In this document: piece after piece, positions 17,037 through 25,787 of the stretch
Layout of the letters: each line of letters begins with the position of its first letter
Position numbering within the stretch: the stretch's first letter is position 1
From: Streptomyces spinoverrucosus
GTDB lineage: Bacteria; Actinomycetota; Actinomycetes; Streptomycetales; Streptomycetaceae
Assembly: GCF_015712165.1 (NCBI RefSeq)
Contig: NZ_JADPZX010000001.1
Coordinates: forward strand, 2,976,001-3,040,000
Reading direction: 5' to 3'
Length of the DNA stretch: 64,000 bases
Notes under the pieces: model-generated
Databases searched by the model: none
Seen by the model: the letters and a program-made list of their open reading frames with translations, nothing else
What the model was told of the DNA's origin: nothing
Made by a program: the position numbers and the translations under genes

Positions 17037-17081
17037 CCTTCTCCCTGCCCCGTGGCGAAGGTTGATGGCGGAGGCGGCGCT

Positions 17082-18056
17082 GTGATTGCCTCGACGCCCG
17101 TCGCCCGCTGGGCCTGGGGCCGTGACGACGAGACGGCTGACGCCTTGGTCCTCTGTCTTCGCGACCTGCTCGCGGCATACGGCGTTCTCACTGCTCATCG
17201 GTTCGCCGTCGGCGCGCCTGCCGTACACGTGTCCGTCTCCGAAGCCGGGAAGTCGAACAGTGCCCTGTTCAAGGCCGCCGTCACCGGCCCGATGAAGTCC
17301 GCGGAAGCCCTCCCAACGCTGGTGGACCAGGTCAGGGAAGGGCTGCGGAACGGCGAGATCGGATCCGTGGACGCGCACATCGAGTGCTCCGGCCTGTTCG
17401 TGCTGGGAGCGTCATCGCTCGCTGATTTCGTGACCGTTGACCTGGTGACGCGCAGCGACGTGTGGTTGCCGTTCCACTTGAAGGGGAGGCCCCAACCAGA
17501 GGTTTATGAGGCGAACGGGCCTCGTCTGGCCTCGCTGCTGGAAGGTCTCTCCAAGGTGCTGGAGTCGGAGACGGACCCTGACGATCCCACGTATTTCGCG
17601 AAGCCGACCAAGACAGGTGCCGAGAATTTCTTCGATGCTGACGGTGCGGCGTCGGACGTGTGGCGCAGCTTCGAGATCCCCACGCGCTACGACGTCTTCA
17701 CGCATGCCCCCGGTTTCGGGCGGATCGGGTATCGGCGTACGGTCGAGGGAGACGTGTGGTACGTGCCGGTGCAGGGCGAGCGGGGGATCATCGGTTACCT
17801 GTGGGCGTCCGACACCGAGAGCGCTGCGAGCTTCGAGCCGACGGACGTGGGTGACGACGCGGTCTACCAGGCCGGATTGGCGTGGCTGGAACGGCTGAGG
17901 TCGGCACACGATCAGGGGTTGTCTCCATCGGCGGCTCTGGCAGAGTTGTCCGCGATGGCTGATGAGGGTGCTATCGGCCAAGTACCAGCGGATGCACAAC
18001 CACAGAGAATCGATCTCACCGCTCTGCGCAACCTGGCAGCCGACGAGTGCGCCTAA
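17082..18056 (+). CDS. Hypothetical protein, 324 aa, in toxin/immunity island
   Basis: Unrecognised. It is soluble, with no signal peptide or membrane helix. The N-terminus begins VIASTPVARWAWGRDDETAD. Internal features are a mixed alpha/beta region (AVHVSVSEAGKSNSALFKAA), an aromatic-rich stretch (VWYVPVQGERGIIGYLWASD) and a helical C-terminus (VYQAGLAWLERL). The frame is open upstream into the ywqK remnant, but GTG 17082 has GGAGG at 17070-17074 seven bases away. Its position directly after a toxin-antitoxin pair suggests an orphan immunity or accessory role. The stop overlaps the AAGGAG site of the next gene. Confidence 0.7.
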   Translation: MIASTPVARWAWGRDDETADALVLCLRDLLAAYGVLTAHRFAVGAPAVHVSVSEAGKSNSALFKAAVTGPMKSAEALPTLVDQVREGLRNGEIGSVDAHIECSGLFVLGASSLADFVTVDLVTRSDVWLPFHLKGRPQPEVYEANGPRLASLLEGLSKVLESETDPDDPTYFAKPTKTGAENFFDADGAASDVWRSFEIPTRYDVFTHAPGFGRIGYRRTVEGDVWYVPVQGERGIIGYLWASDTESAASFEPTDVGDDAVYQAGLAWLERLRSAHDQGLSPSAALAELSAMADEGAIGQVPADAQPQRIDLTALRNLAADECA

Positions 18057-18066
18057 GGAGTGTCAG

Positions 18067-18840
18067 TTGGGTCGATTCGAGACACTGCTCGGTACGGACT
18101 TCGACAGGCAGCCGTCCGACGATGTGGAAGACGTCATCTACGAGGCCCTGGATGACGCCCGGCATCGTGTGCGGGTGCCCGGACTGGTCGAGTTGATGAA
18201 CGACAGTTCCGCGCCCGAGCGGGAGCGCTTCCTGGCATGCGTGGCGCTCACGACGTGGGCTGAGCCGACGGGTTACGAAACGGTCATCGCCCTGACTCGG
18301 GATCCGAAGACGGCTCCTTGGTACAACCTCCTTATCGATCGTAAGTTCTCCGTCGACAATACCTTTGCGCAGTTGTCGCCGGCTGTGGGGGACAGTGATG
18401 ACTTGGCGCATGAAAAGGGCACCCAGAACCTGCGAACCGAGGCCTTCCGGTCGTTGGTGAGAATCGCGGACAGGGAGTATTTCGACGAGAAGCTTGCGGA
18501 CCTGCTCGACAGGGAGACAGTTGCGGCCGTGCTCTCCGATATCCATGAGGTGATCGGCCGAGGCGTGGTTCAGTTGGCCGAGGGCCTCACGCAGAAGTTC
18601 GATCTGACGACCCAGCTGATCGACTTGGCGGCAGCGGTGGCGACCGTGGACGGGCCGGCCGCTGTACGTCTCGCCCGTGAAGTACTCAGCCACGATGCCG
18701 GCCCTCGCGCTCTCATTCATGCGGTGGCCGTGGTGCAGCGCTCGCGGACACCGGAAGCCCGGGAATTCGCTCAGTATCTGTCAAGCGTGGGGAATGACAG
18801 GGTTCGCGACGAGATCAGGCAGTCTCTAAAATCCGAATGA
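18067..18840 (+). CDS. Hypothetical helical protein, 257 aa, in toxin/immunity island
   Basis: Unrecognised. It is a soluble, almost entirely helical protein whose repeating amphipathic helices recall HEAT-like folds (VPGLVELMNDSSAPERERFL, TEAFRSLVRIADREYF, LIDLAAAVATVDGPAAVRLA). The start is TTG 18067, six bases after AAGGAG at 18055-18060; an upstream ATG at 17962 is inside the previous gene. Its stop overlaps the pentapeptide-repeat gene (ATGA). These genes therefore form one translationally linked unit. Confidence 0.7.
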   Translation: MGRFETLLGTDFDRQPSDDVEDVIYEALDDARHRVRVPGLVELMNDSSAPERERFLACVALTTWAEPTGYETVIALTRDPKTAPWYNLLIDRKFSVDNTFAQLSPAVGDSDDLAHEKGTQNLRTEAFRSLVRIADREYFDEKLADLLDRETVAAVLSDIHEVIGRGVVQLAEGLTQKFDLTTQLIDLAAAVATVDGPAAVRLAREVLSHDAGPRALIHAVAVVQRSRTPEAREFAQYLSSVGNDRVRDEIRQSLKSE

Positions 18841-19479
18841 CAGGCACCCGCAAAGGATGGGCTCCGGCCCGTTTTCCTCTGGACGATGTCGCAGCCCAGC
18901 GTCTGCGAGAGTGGCTCGGCGTGAGCGAAGGCGGCCTGGACGCCGTCGGGATTGACTTGAGCGAGGCGGATCTTTCGCACGGCGACTTCTCGGAGTCATG
19001 GTTCACGGACGCCAGGTTGGCCCGCGTCAAGCTGGTGGGTGCGGAGTTGTACCGCTCGGATGCCCAGGGAGCCGACCTCACGGGGGCGGACCTGACCGCG
19101 GCTTCCCTCGTGCGCGCCAACCTCGATGATGCAATCCTGCGGAACTCGATTCTCGACGGCGCCAACCTGGCCAAAGCGTCGCTTTACGATGTTGATGCTT
19201 TCGGCGCCGGCTGCCGGGGCACTCAAATTCATGGGGGCTTCTCTCTTGGGAGTCGACTTTCGTTCCGCAGATCTGAGCAACTCCATCTTCGAAGAGAATT
19301 CGTTCCAGGTAACTGTGGATCACTACACGAAATTCGAAGGGATCTCGGGATCCATCTTCGGTCCGGTAGTGATCACGGAGGAAGGGGTCCCCAGAGAGCT
19401 ATCGGGCACGGAGCTGCAGGAATGGATCAGCGATCGTGGCGGAGATATTCGAGTCGTGAGCACGGACCGGCGAAGCTGA
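18837..19479 (+). pseudogene. Pentapeptide-repeat protein gene, frameshifted
   Basis: A pentapeptide-repeat protein (A(D/N)LXX right-handed beta-helix). The first frame reads IDLSEADLSHGDF, then ADLTGADLTAASLVRANLDD and LDGANLAKASLYD. Around 19216 the repeat pattern jumps to the next frame: MGASLLGVDFRSADLSNS, then IFEENSF, ending ISDRGGDIRVVSTDRRS. Removing one G from GGGG at 19216-19219 restores an unbroken 213-residue protein. The first frame alone would run on unrelated to 19730. This is either a real +1 lesion or a sequence error. Its ATG overlaps the preceding stop. Confidence 0.8.
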
Positions 19480-19486
19480 ACCGACG

Positions 19487-20359
19487 CTACGGCACCAGCG
19501 GCCCGACCTCCCGCGCCGCGAAGCGGACGAAGCCCTCGGGGTCGGGTTCGTCGCCCGTCGGCTGGAGGATCACCGTGTCGGCGCCGGCCTCGGTGAGCCG
19601 CTCGACGGCCTTGGCGACGGCCCCCGCGTCACCGGCCACGCCGAGGTCGGGGACGTCGGCGAGGCCCTCGGCGGTGAGTTCGGCGCGCAGGCGGGCGGAG
19701 GCGTCGGGGCCGGTGGCGGTGAGGAGGTAGACGACGACGCGGTGCGGGTCGGTGCGGCCGGAAGACGCCCGCCCCTCGTCGATGAGCTGACGTGCGCGGC
19801 GTACCCCCTCCGGAGGTGTGCCGGCGGTGAGGACCGTGCCGTCCGCCGCCTCCCCGGACAGCCGCAGCGTGCGCGGGCCGGTGGCGCCGGCGAGGATCTC
19901 GACCGGGCCCGGCGGCGGCCAGTCGAGGGCGACGTCGTCGAGCCTGACGTACCGGCCCTCGGTGCTGAGCCGCTCCCCGCGCAGCAGTGCCCGCAGCGCG
20001 TCGAGGTGCTCACGCAGCAACGTGAGCGGCGAAGCGGCGCGGGCGCCGACCTGGCCCATCCAGTCCTGCACGCCGTGCCCGACGGCGAGGATGGGACGGC
20101 CGGGGAACATGCGGTGCAGGGACGCGGCCTCCATCGCGGTGATGGCGACGTTCCGCAGCGGCACGGGGAGCAGACCGACGCCGACCCGGACGCGTTCGGT
20201 CCAGGCGAGCGCGGCCGCGGCGGTGGAGACACCGCCCTCGCGGAAGCAGTCCTCCCACAGCCACAGTTCGTCGAGGCCGGTGTCGTCGGCCAGTTGGGCG
20301 AGGGCGCGCAGCCGCTCGGGGGGCAGTTGGGGACGGAACACAGCGCCGAGTCCGGTCAT
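19487..20359 (-). CDS. LLM-class (F420-dependent type) oxidoreductase
   Basis: A 290-residue luciferase-like monooxygenase fold protein, probably F420-dependent as is usual in actinobacteria. Conserved elements are LAQLADDTGLDELWLWED, TERVRVGVGLLPVPLRNVA, AASLHRMFPGRPILAVGHG (the GRxxLGVG-like block) and LTLLREHLDALRALLRGE. The C-terminal region has ADTVILQPTGDEPDPEGFVRF. ATG 20359 has GGAAGGG just upstream. The substrate is unknown. The gene is convergent with the pentapeptide-repeat gene, 7 bp apart, and marks the return to ordinary chromosomal content. Confidence 0.88.
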   Translation of the reverse strand: MTGLGAVFRPQLPPERLRALAQLADDTGLDELWLWEDCFREGGVSTAAAALAWTERVRVGVGLLPVPLRNVAITAMEAASLHRMFPGRPILAVGHGVQDWMGQVGARAASPLTLLREHLDALRALLRGERLSTEGRYVRLDDVALDWPPPGPVEILAGATGPRTLRLSGEAADGTVLTAGTPPEGVRRARQLIDEGRASSGRTDPHRVVVYLLTATGPDASARLRAELTAEGLADVPDLGVAGDAGAVAKAVERLTEAGADTVILQPTGDEPDPEGFVRFAAREVGPLVP

Positions 20360-20531
20360 GGGCCCTTCCTACCCACCGTTCGGTGAGCGGACAACTGATT
20401 TACCCGGTCGGCTCGTTGGTTCCCACGGCTCACCTCGGGTTGAGGAGGATCGGTGCCTGCATCGAAGGATGTACGACGTTTTCGTCCGGCCGCAGGACGT
20501 TCGGGGCGCGGCGGGCCGGGAGCCTGGACGT

Positions 20532-21722
20532 ATGGCTGGCATCTCGTCGAACAGCACGCGTGCGTCCACGGACGCCACCTCATCCCGCCCCTCCCCCACG
20601 GGCGGCCGGCTGCCCCTGCTGGACGTCCTGCGCGGGGTGGCGATCCTCGGCACGCTGATGACCAACGTGTGGATCTTCGCCACGCCGGGTTCGGAGTGGG
20701 CGTTCTTGCAGGGTGCGCCCATGGCGGACCCGCTCGACGAACCGGTGGAGGCGCTCTTCCGCTTCCTCGCGGACGGAAAGTTCCTGTCGCTGCTGACCAT
20801 CCTCTTCGGCGTGGGTCTGGCCATCCAGTACGACTCCGCCCAGCGCCACGGCACGCCGTGGCCGCGCGGCTACCGCCCCCGCGCCCTGTTCCTCTTCGCC
20901 GAGGGCACCCTCCACTTCGTTCTGGTGTTCGGCTTCGACGTGCTGATGGGGTACGCCGTCACAGCCCTGCTGGTCGCGCGGTTGCTCGTGCGCTCGGAGC
21001 GGCTGCGACGCGTGCTGATGTGGACGTCCGTGAGCCTGCACGTGGCCCTGATGTCGCTGATCACGCTCGCCCTGCTGGCGGACGACTCGGAGCCGGGCCG
21101 GATCTCCGCGGAGTCCGTGGACGTCTACGCGCACGGCACCTGGCTGGACCAGATCGCCTTCCGCCTGGAGAACGCCGTCGCCCTGCGCATCGAGCCCGTC
21201 ATCAGCTTCGGCCTCCTGATCTTCCTCTTCCTGCTCGGCGTCCGCCTGTACCGCGCCGGCGCCTTCGCCCCGACCGAGCGCGGCCGCCGCCTGCGCACCC
21301 GGATGGCGATCTGGGGCCTGGGCCTCGGCCTCCCGTTCAACGCGGCACTGACCCTGGGCGGCGAGGACTTCTTCTTCCTCGGCCGCTATGTGGCGGCTCC
21401 GGTGGTCGCCCTCGGCTACCTGGGCCTGATCGGCGTCGTACTCGACCGCGGCGGCCTCCCCACGGCGGTCACCCACGGCCTGTCCTCGGTCGGCCGCACC
21501 GCCCTGTCGTCGTACGTCCTCCAGAACGTGCTGTGCACGCTGCTCTGCTACGGCGTCGGCCTCGGCCTGACCGAGCGGTTCGGGTCGGACGGCGGGCCAT
21601 GGTGGGTGATGGCCATGTGGGCGCTGATCTGCGCGTTCCTCATCGCGGGCTCGACCCTGTGGCTGCGCCGCTTCTCGCACGGGCCGCTGGAGTCGGTGCA
21701 GCGGTGGGCGCTGCGCCGCTGA
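20532..21722 (+). CDS. DUF418 domain-containing membrane protein
   Basis: A 396-residue polytopic membrane protein. The N-terminal block LPLLDVLRGVAILGTLMTNV is the DUF418/YeiB signature. Helices follow at about 90-115, 125-150, 160-185, 215-240, 255-280, 290-310, 325-350 and 355-380. The C-terminal region contains VGRTALSSYVLQNVLCT, a conserved DUF418 element. ATG 20532 gives the standard length. The frame is open far upstream through non-coding sequence, which I exclude. Proteins of this type are related to acyltransferase-3 enzymes and are thought to act in transport or modification at the membrane; the role here is unknown. Confidence 0.88.
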   Translation: MAGISSNSTRASTDATSSRPSPTGGRLPLLDVLRGVAILGTLMTNVWIFATPGSEWAFLQGAPMADPLDEPVEALFRFLADGKFLSLLTILFGVGLAIQYDSAQRHGTPWPRGYRPRALFLFAEGTLHFVLVFGFDVLMGYAVTALLVARLLVRSERLRRVLMWTSVSLHVALMSLITLALLADDSEPGRISAESVDVYAHGTWLDQIAFRLENAVALRIEPVISFGLLIFLFLLGVRLYRAGAFAPTERGRRLRTRMAIWGLGLGLPFNAALTLGGEDFFFLGRYVAAPVVALGYLGLIGVVLDRGGLPTAVTHGLSSVGRTALSSYVLQNVLCTLLCYGVGLGLTERFGSDGGPWWVMAMWALICAFLIAGSTLWLRRFSHGPLESVQRWALRR

Positions 21723-21783
21723 GGCGGATACGGTCGGGTTTCGCACACCGGAGGCGAGCGGACGGCGGAAGGGGCCCGGGGGC

Positions 21784-22143
21784 ATGGGGCGGCGGCGTTG
21801 GCGGGACGGGCGGGGTGAGCTGGTCGTGCACGGGGGTGCGACGGTGCCGCTGGAGATCGCGACGTCGTACCGGGCCCGTACGAGGGGACTGCTCGGGCGG
21901 GACGCTGTGCACGGCGCGATGCTGCTGTCCCCCGCGAGCTCCATCCACACCTTCCGGATGCGCATCCCGATCGACGTCGCCTACCTCGACCGCGACCTGG
22001 TCGTCATCGCGGTCCACACGATGAGGCCGTGGCGGCTGGGCGCACCGCGACTGCGGTCACGGCACGTGCTGGAGGCGGAGGCCGGGGTGATGGCGGGGTG
22101 GGGGGTGCGGGTCGGGGTGGGGGTGTCGGTGGAGGTGGGCTGA
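21784..22143 (+). CDS. DUF192 domain-containing protein
   Basis: A 119-residue protein with the DUF192 core: IATSYRARTRGLLGRDAVHG, LLSPASSIHTFRMRIPIDVAYLD (first 20: LLSPASSIHTFRMRIPIDVA) and a conserved tail VLEAEAGVMAGWGVRVG. There is no signal peptide here although many homologues are exported. The function of DUF192 is unknown. It lies near, but on the opposite strand to, the end of the Tad/WXG block, and a link to that block is only suggested by position. The last residues are glycine/valine repeats of low complexity. Confidence 0.85.
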   Translation: MGRRRWRDGRGELVVHGGATVPLEIATSYRARTRGLLGRDAVHGAMLLSPASSIHTFRMRIPIDVAYLDRDLVVIAVHTMRPWRLGAPRLRSRHVLEAEAGVMAGWGVRVGVGVSVEVG

Positions 22144-22175
22144 CGAGACCGCCGATCGCCCTTCTGAGCAGGCGA

Positions 22176-22808
22176 TCACTCTTCGATCGCCAAGTCGTCA
22201 GGGATCTCGGGCTGATTGGTGCACCGCAGCTCGTCCCGGACCGTCCGGGCCAGCCTCACTGCCAACTCCTCGTGGAACGCTTCCGAAAACTTCCGGGAAC
22301 TCACGTCTCCCACCCTGGCTTCCAGCAGGACCTGTGCCTGCTGAGAGGCGCCCTTGACGTCACAACGGAAGACGACGGATACGTAAGAGGTGTCGGCTAC
22401 GAAGACGTCGCTGCCCGCTCGGTGCCAGCGCCCGGCGGAGGACTGCACCGCTTTCAAGGAGTCTGCGGCCCACGTCACAGTGGAATGGAACTGGGAGTCA
22501 CCCGACAGCCAGCAGACGTCGTATTCCTCGAAGCCTCTGATCTTGTCGTAGGGCTCCAGCGCCTCCTGCGTCAGACCCTTCTTGACCTTGTCGACGGAGA
22601 GAGGCCTGTTGGTGAATTCGAGGTCGTCGGGCCCAACCATCTCTCGCAGTGACTCCATGTTTTTGGAGCCGAACAGCGCATCACAGGTCTTGGACTGGAT
22701 GGGGTACTTCTCGGCAAGGGTCTGTTCGCCCTCACCCGAGCAACCAGCAGACAGAGCCAGCGCCCCGGCCACCGCCCCACACCAGGCCATGTGCATCACG
22801 GATCTCAT
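22176..22808 (-). CDS. Putative lipoprotein, last gene of the WXG block
   Basis: A 210-residue exported protein with a lipobox LSAGC (C23) after a short positively started hydrophobic segment. The mature part is unrecognised. It has five or so cysteines (KTCDALFG, YDVCWLSGD, VFRCDVKG, ELRCTNQP) and a mixed alpha/beta pattern. Its ATG at 22808 overlaps the stop of the large WXG-like gene (ATGA), so the two products are made together. This pairing suggests a surface-anchored partner or an immunity-type protein for the upstream secreted protein. An ATG at 22823 would lack this coupling. Confidence 0.8.
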   Translation of the reverse strand: MRSVMHMAWCGAVAGALALSAGCSGEGEQTLAEKYPIQSKTCDALFGSKNMESLREMVGPDDLEFTNRPLSVDKVKKGLTQEALEPYDKIRGFEEYDVCWLSGDSQFHSTVTWAADSLKAVQSSAGRWHRAGSDVFVADTSYVSVVFRCDVKGASQQAQVLLEARVGDVSSRKFSEAFHEELAVRLARTVRDELRCTNQPEIPDDLAIEE

Positions 22809-25099
22809 GAAAACGCCTTCCACGCATCCGAGACGGCGTCCTTCCCGTCCCTGTACGAGCCCTCGATCACCGGAGTGAGCGCGTCTTTCTCCCGCACGGT
22901 CATGCCCACGGCGTCGGCGTAGTTGGAGACAGGCACCCAGGCTCCACGCTCACCGACGGCTTCCAGGCCCTGTACCTCTTCAAGGGCCCTGGCACCGTTT
23001 TTGTACTCGTTGTCCTGGAGGTATTCCATGGTGTGGTTGCCGTAGGCGGTGCTGAGCGCCGAAGCGCCCGACCCCAGCAGGACCGGAACGGCGGTTGCGG
23101 CGACAAGACCAGCGGCCGGCCCCAGTACCAGTGCCGTGCCACCTGCGGCTGCCGCCGTGAGGGCACCGGACATCAACGTCTTCCGCCACTCGCCCTGCTT
23201 CGCCATCTCCAGGTCCCGCGCACTCTTGTCGTCCCCGAAGTCCTCACGGATCTGATGGGCGCGGGACTCATCGAGGATGCCGCTCACCTTGGCCGCGTTC
23301 TGGGCGAAGGACAATCCGTCAGCGCGGTTACCTTCAAGAGCCGCGAGTCCACTCCCCGTGTACACCTGGTGGGCCGTGGACAGGGTCTTGTAGCCGTCCT
23401 CGTCCGCGGCGACCAGCATCATGAAGTTCCGCGCCTCGTACTCGCCGAAGGACTCACGTGGCCAACCATCACTGCTGTTGGCAAAGAGGCGGTCGCGGTC
23501 CACCTCATCGCCTGAGCCACCGAAGTCCTTGATGGAGTAGTTGAGGTCATCGATATATGCCGCACCCATACGGGCCAAGCTGTCCTTCATGACATCTGGC
23601 GGGCCGTCCTCGACGGTGACGTTGTAGCGGAGGATCACCTTCTCCATGATCTTCCACGCCTGTTCGTCCCGATGCAGTTCCGGCGGATCCGCATCCCACG
23701 CCGCTCCCGTCGTCGCAGCCTCCAGCGCGTGTCCGAGCGCGTCCGGGCCGCCTTCGCGGACGTGCTTCGCCTCATCGCTGCCGGCGTGGACGAGACTGTC
23801 CGGGGCCCACTCGAAGTCGTTCTTCGTCAGCTCATCGAAGTAGGAGTCGAAATCGAGCGTGGCGTTCTCGTCAACCGTACCGTCCTCCTTGTAGACGGTC
23901 GGCGGGTCCGAGAAGAACTTCTTCGCTGCCTCCGGGCTGTGCCCGAGCGCCTCCAGGACGCCGGTCAGCGGGTCATAGCCGGCGCCGGTCCTTCCCGACG
24001 GATTGAAGCCCCAGTCCAGATCGGCCCCACCGGTCGTCGGTTTGTTGTCCATGAACCGGTAGGGGTCCTTCTTGTGCAGCTGCACGACGTGCTCGGCGAT
24101 GGGGTTGAGGAACCGGGCGTCGTAGTTGCCGTATCGCAGAATGCCACCCAACAGCTGGTAGCCGTACGGAGACTGGCCGGCCCCGGGGTAGAGCTCGACC
24201 CGTTGCGCTCCCAGCTTGCGGAAATCCGACGCCCAGCTCGCCGGCAGGTGAGACTTGCTGTCAGGGTCGGTCGCCGAGGCCAGGGCCATGCCCATGTTCC
24301 GCTGGAGCTGTCGGGCGAGAGCGAGCCGCTCCTTGTTGTCACCCATCGTGCCGTCCAGCGACATGCGGCCGTAGAACTCAAGAGCCTCCTTGGGGCCGCC
24401 GAGCGACTTGTAGAAGTCGGTGGAGAAATCCGCGTCCCTGGCGTTGAACCTGAGGATGGAGTTGAGTTCCATGTACTGCTTATCGCTCATCTCCGGGCCG
24501 CGCTTGGCGAGCTCGGCGGCTCGCTCGGCCTGAGCGTCATCCAGCGACTCGTACGACTTGTGGCCGGCGTTGTGTTTGTTGCCACCGTGACTCTTGGCCA
24601 GTGCGCGGGCCAGGGACGCATCGATCTCGGCGGCGTGCGCAACCAGCCGGTTGATGCGGTCCTCCAACTCCTGCTTGGCGTCGAGCTGCTCCTGCGTGCG
24701 GTCGTCGCTGTCCCCTCGGATATGGGGAAAGAAGCAGCGGACCTTGCCCTCGCCAATGTCCTCGACCCGGACCCCGAGCTTCGTGGCGTCCTGCTCAATC
24801 GCCGTTCTGATCTTCTTCTGGAGTGAGACCAGTTCTGCGTGGCCGTCGACGAGCACCTTGTGGATGCTGTCGGCCTCGGTGTGCAGATCGGAGATCTCCT
24901 CCGCCGTTTTGGCGACGAACTCACGTGTCACCGTGGCGTTCACACCGGCCCACCGGGCCTTGTCCGACTTGGCCCGCATACCTGTGCGTGCGTTCTCAGC
25001 GGCGGTCTTGAGCGCGTCCACGCTCTTTCCCCAGTCGGAGACCGCGGTGCCGAGCTTGCCGAGATCGACCTCGACAAGGTCCATGTACGTGAAGGCCAC
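22805..25099 (-). CDS. Large WXG100-like (type VII secretion) protein, 764 aa
   Basis: The N-terminal 115 residues are helical with coiled-coil character and a WAGVNATVT turn near residue 50, like WXG100/LXG targeting domains. The middle 450 residues are soluble and unrecognised, containing tryptophan-rich WDADPPELHRDEQAW. Residues about 640-685 form a glycine/alanine-rich hydrophobic segment (LTAAAAGGTALVLGPAAGLV). A helical tail ends VSDAWKAFS. This is probably a secreted effector or structural protein. GTG 25099 follows GGGGAAG. The gene sits 10 bp after a small WXG-like gene and overlaps the downstream lipoprotein gene. No catalytic motif is visible. Confidence 0.75.
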   Translation of the reverse strand: MAFTYMDLVEVDLGKLGTAVSDWGKSVDALKTAAENARTGMRAKSDKARWAGVNATVTREFVAKTAEEISDLHTEADSIHKVLVDGHAELVSLQKKIRTAIEQDATKLGVRVEDIGEGKVRCFFPHIRGDSDDRTQEQLDAKQELEDRINRLVAHAAEIDASLARALAKSHGGNKHNAGHKSYESLDDAQAERAAELAKRGPEMSDKQYMELNSILRFNARDADFSTDFYKSLGGPKEALEFYGRMSLDGTMGDNKERLALARQLQRNMGMALASATDPDSKSHLPASWASDFRKLGAQRVELYPGAGQSPYGYQLLGGILRYGNYDARFLNPIAEHVVQLHKKDPYRFMDNKPTTGGADLDWGFNPSGRTGAGYDPLTGVLEALGHSPEAAKKFFSDPPTVYKEDGTVDENATLDFDSYFDELTKNDFEWAPDSLVHAGSDEAKHVREGGPDALGHALEAATTGAAWDADPPELHRDEQAWKIMEKVILRYNVTVEDGPPDVMKDSLARMGAAYIDDLNYSIKDFGGSGDEVDRDRLFANSSDGWPRESFGEYEARNFMMLVAADEDGYKTLSTAHQVYTGSGLAALEGNRADGLSFAQNAAKVSGILDESRAHQIREDFGDDKSARDLEMAKQGEWRKTLMSGALTAAAAGGTALVLGPAAGLVAATAVPVLLGSGASALSTAYGNHTMEYLQDNEYKNGARALEEVQGLEAVGERGAWVPVSNYADAVGMTVREKDALTPVIEGSYRDGKDAVSDAWKAFS

Positions 25100-25109
25100 C
25101 TGGCTTCCC

Positions 25110-25586
25110 CTATTGGAAGTACTTGCTCAGCTGGGACACGGTCAGGGCGGTGCCATCGCTGCCGAGGAGTATCGCGCCGATTTTGGCGTCGTCGTCAGCA
25201 TGCCGCTTCTTGGTGTAGTCGAGGTGGTTGGAGATGTGAGCGCAGGCCTGGAGCACCGTCTTGAGCTGCGACGTCCAGATATCAACCGTCGACTCCAGCG
25301 CGGCGCCGGCCGCAAAACCGTGCGACTTCAGCGCGGCAGCGGCCTGGCTCGAGGATCCGACGCCCTCCTTGTTCGCCCCGGCGCCGGCGATGTCCGCACC
25401 AGACTGCAGATCCTCGTACAGGAGGTACGCATCGTGGCCGACGGCACCGAGGTCCTCCTGGTTGACCACCAGGTCCCCCTCGGCACTGCCTGCGCCCCTG
25501 TCGGCGGGAAGCTGGTTGAGCCGCGTCTGCGTGACCCCGCGCTCGGCCGCATCGGTCTTCAGCTGCTCCCACTCGTCCCACGCCAC
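25110..25586 (-). CDS. Small WXG100-like protein, 158 aa
   Basis: The N-terminus AWDEWEQLKTDAAERG carries a W-x-x-W-E pattern. The remainder is two long helices separated by a glycine/serine-rich turn (GAGANKEGVGSSSQAAAALK), ending in a helical hairpin. There is no signal peptide. This fits small partner proteins of type VII secretion substrates in Streptomyces. GTG 25586 is chosen for GGAGGGG about 8 bases upstream; an ATG at 25619 lacks one. It is the first gene of the three-gene WXG unit and its promoter should lie in 25587-25787. Confidence 0.75.
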   Translation of the reverse strand: MAWDEWEQLKTDAAERGVTQTRLNQLPADRGAGSAEGDLVVNQEDLGAVGHDAYLLYEDLQSGADIAGAGANKEGVGSSSQAAAALKSHGFAAGAALESTVDIWTSQLKTVLQACAHISNHLDYTKKRHADDDAKIGAILLGSDGTALTVSQLSKYFQ

Positions 25587-25787
25587 GCGGGTACCCCTCC
25601 GTCCCACAGCACTGATCAAGCGCCTTGGTCAGACTCTAATGTGCCGACGGATTCCGGAGCTTGGCCATTCAACGCCAACGTGTCGTTCTTCCAGGACGGT
25701 TGGCGAGATTTGGTTGCTGTCAGGCTCTCTCCCCGACACGGCGGTCAGGATCCAGCGCCCACGGCCACGTCATGGCGAGCGGCGCCG

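Noticed and set aside
13760..19479. Integrative element with attachment sites around the toxin island
   Set aside because: I looked for tRNA ends, integrase genes and flanking direct repeats and saw none, so no element boundaries are claimed.
19818..20531. N-terminal extension of the DUF418 protein
   Set aside because: It overlaps the opposite-strand oxidoreductase and has serine/arginine-rich shadow composition. ATG 20532 gives the normal DUF418 start.
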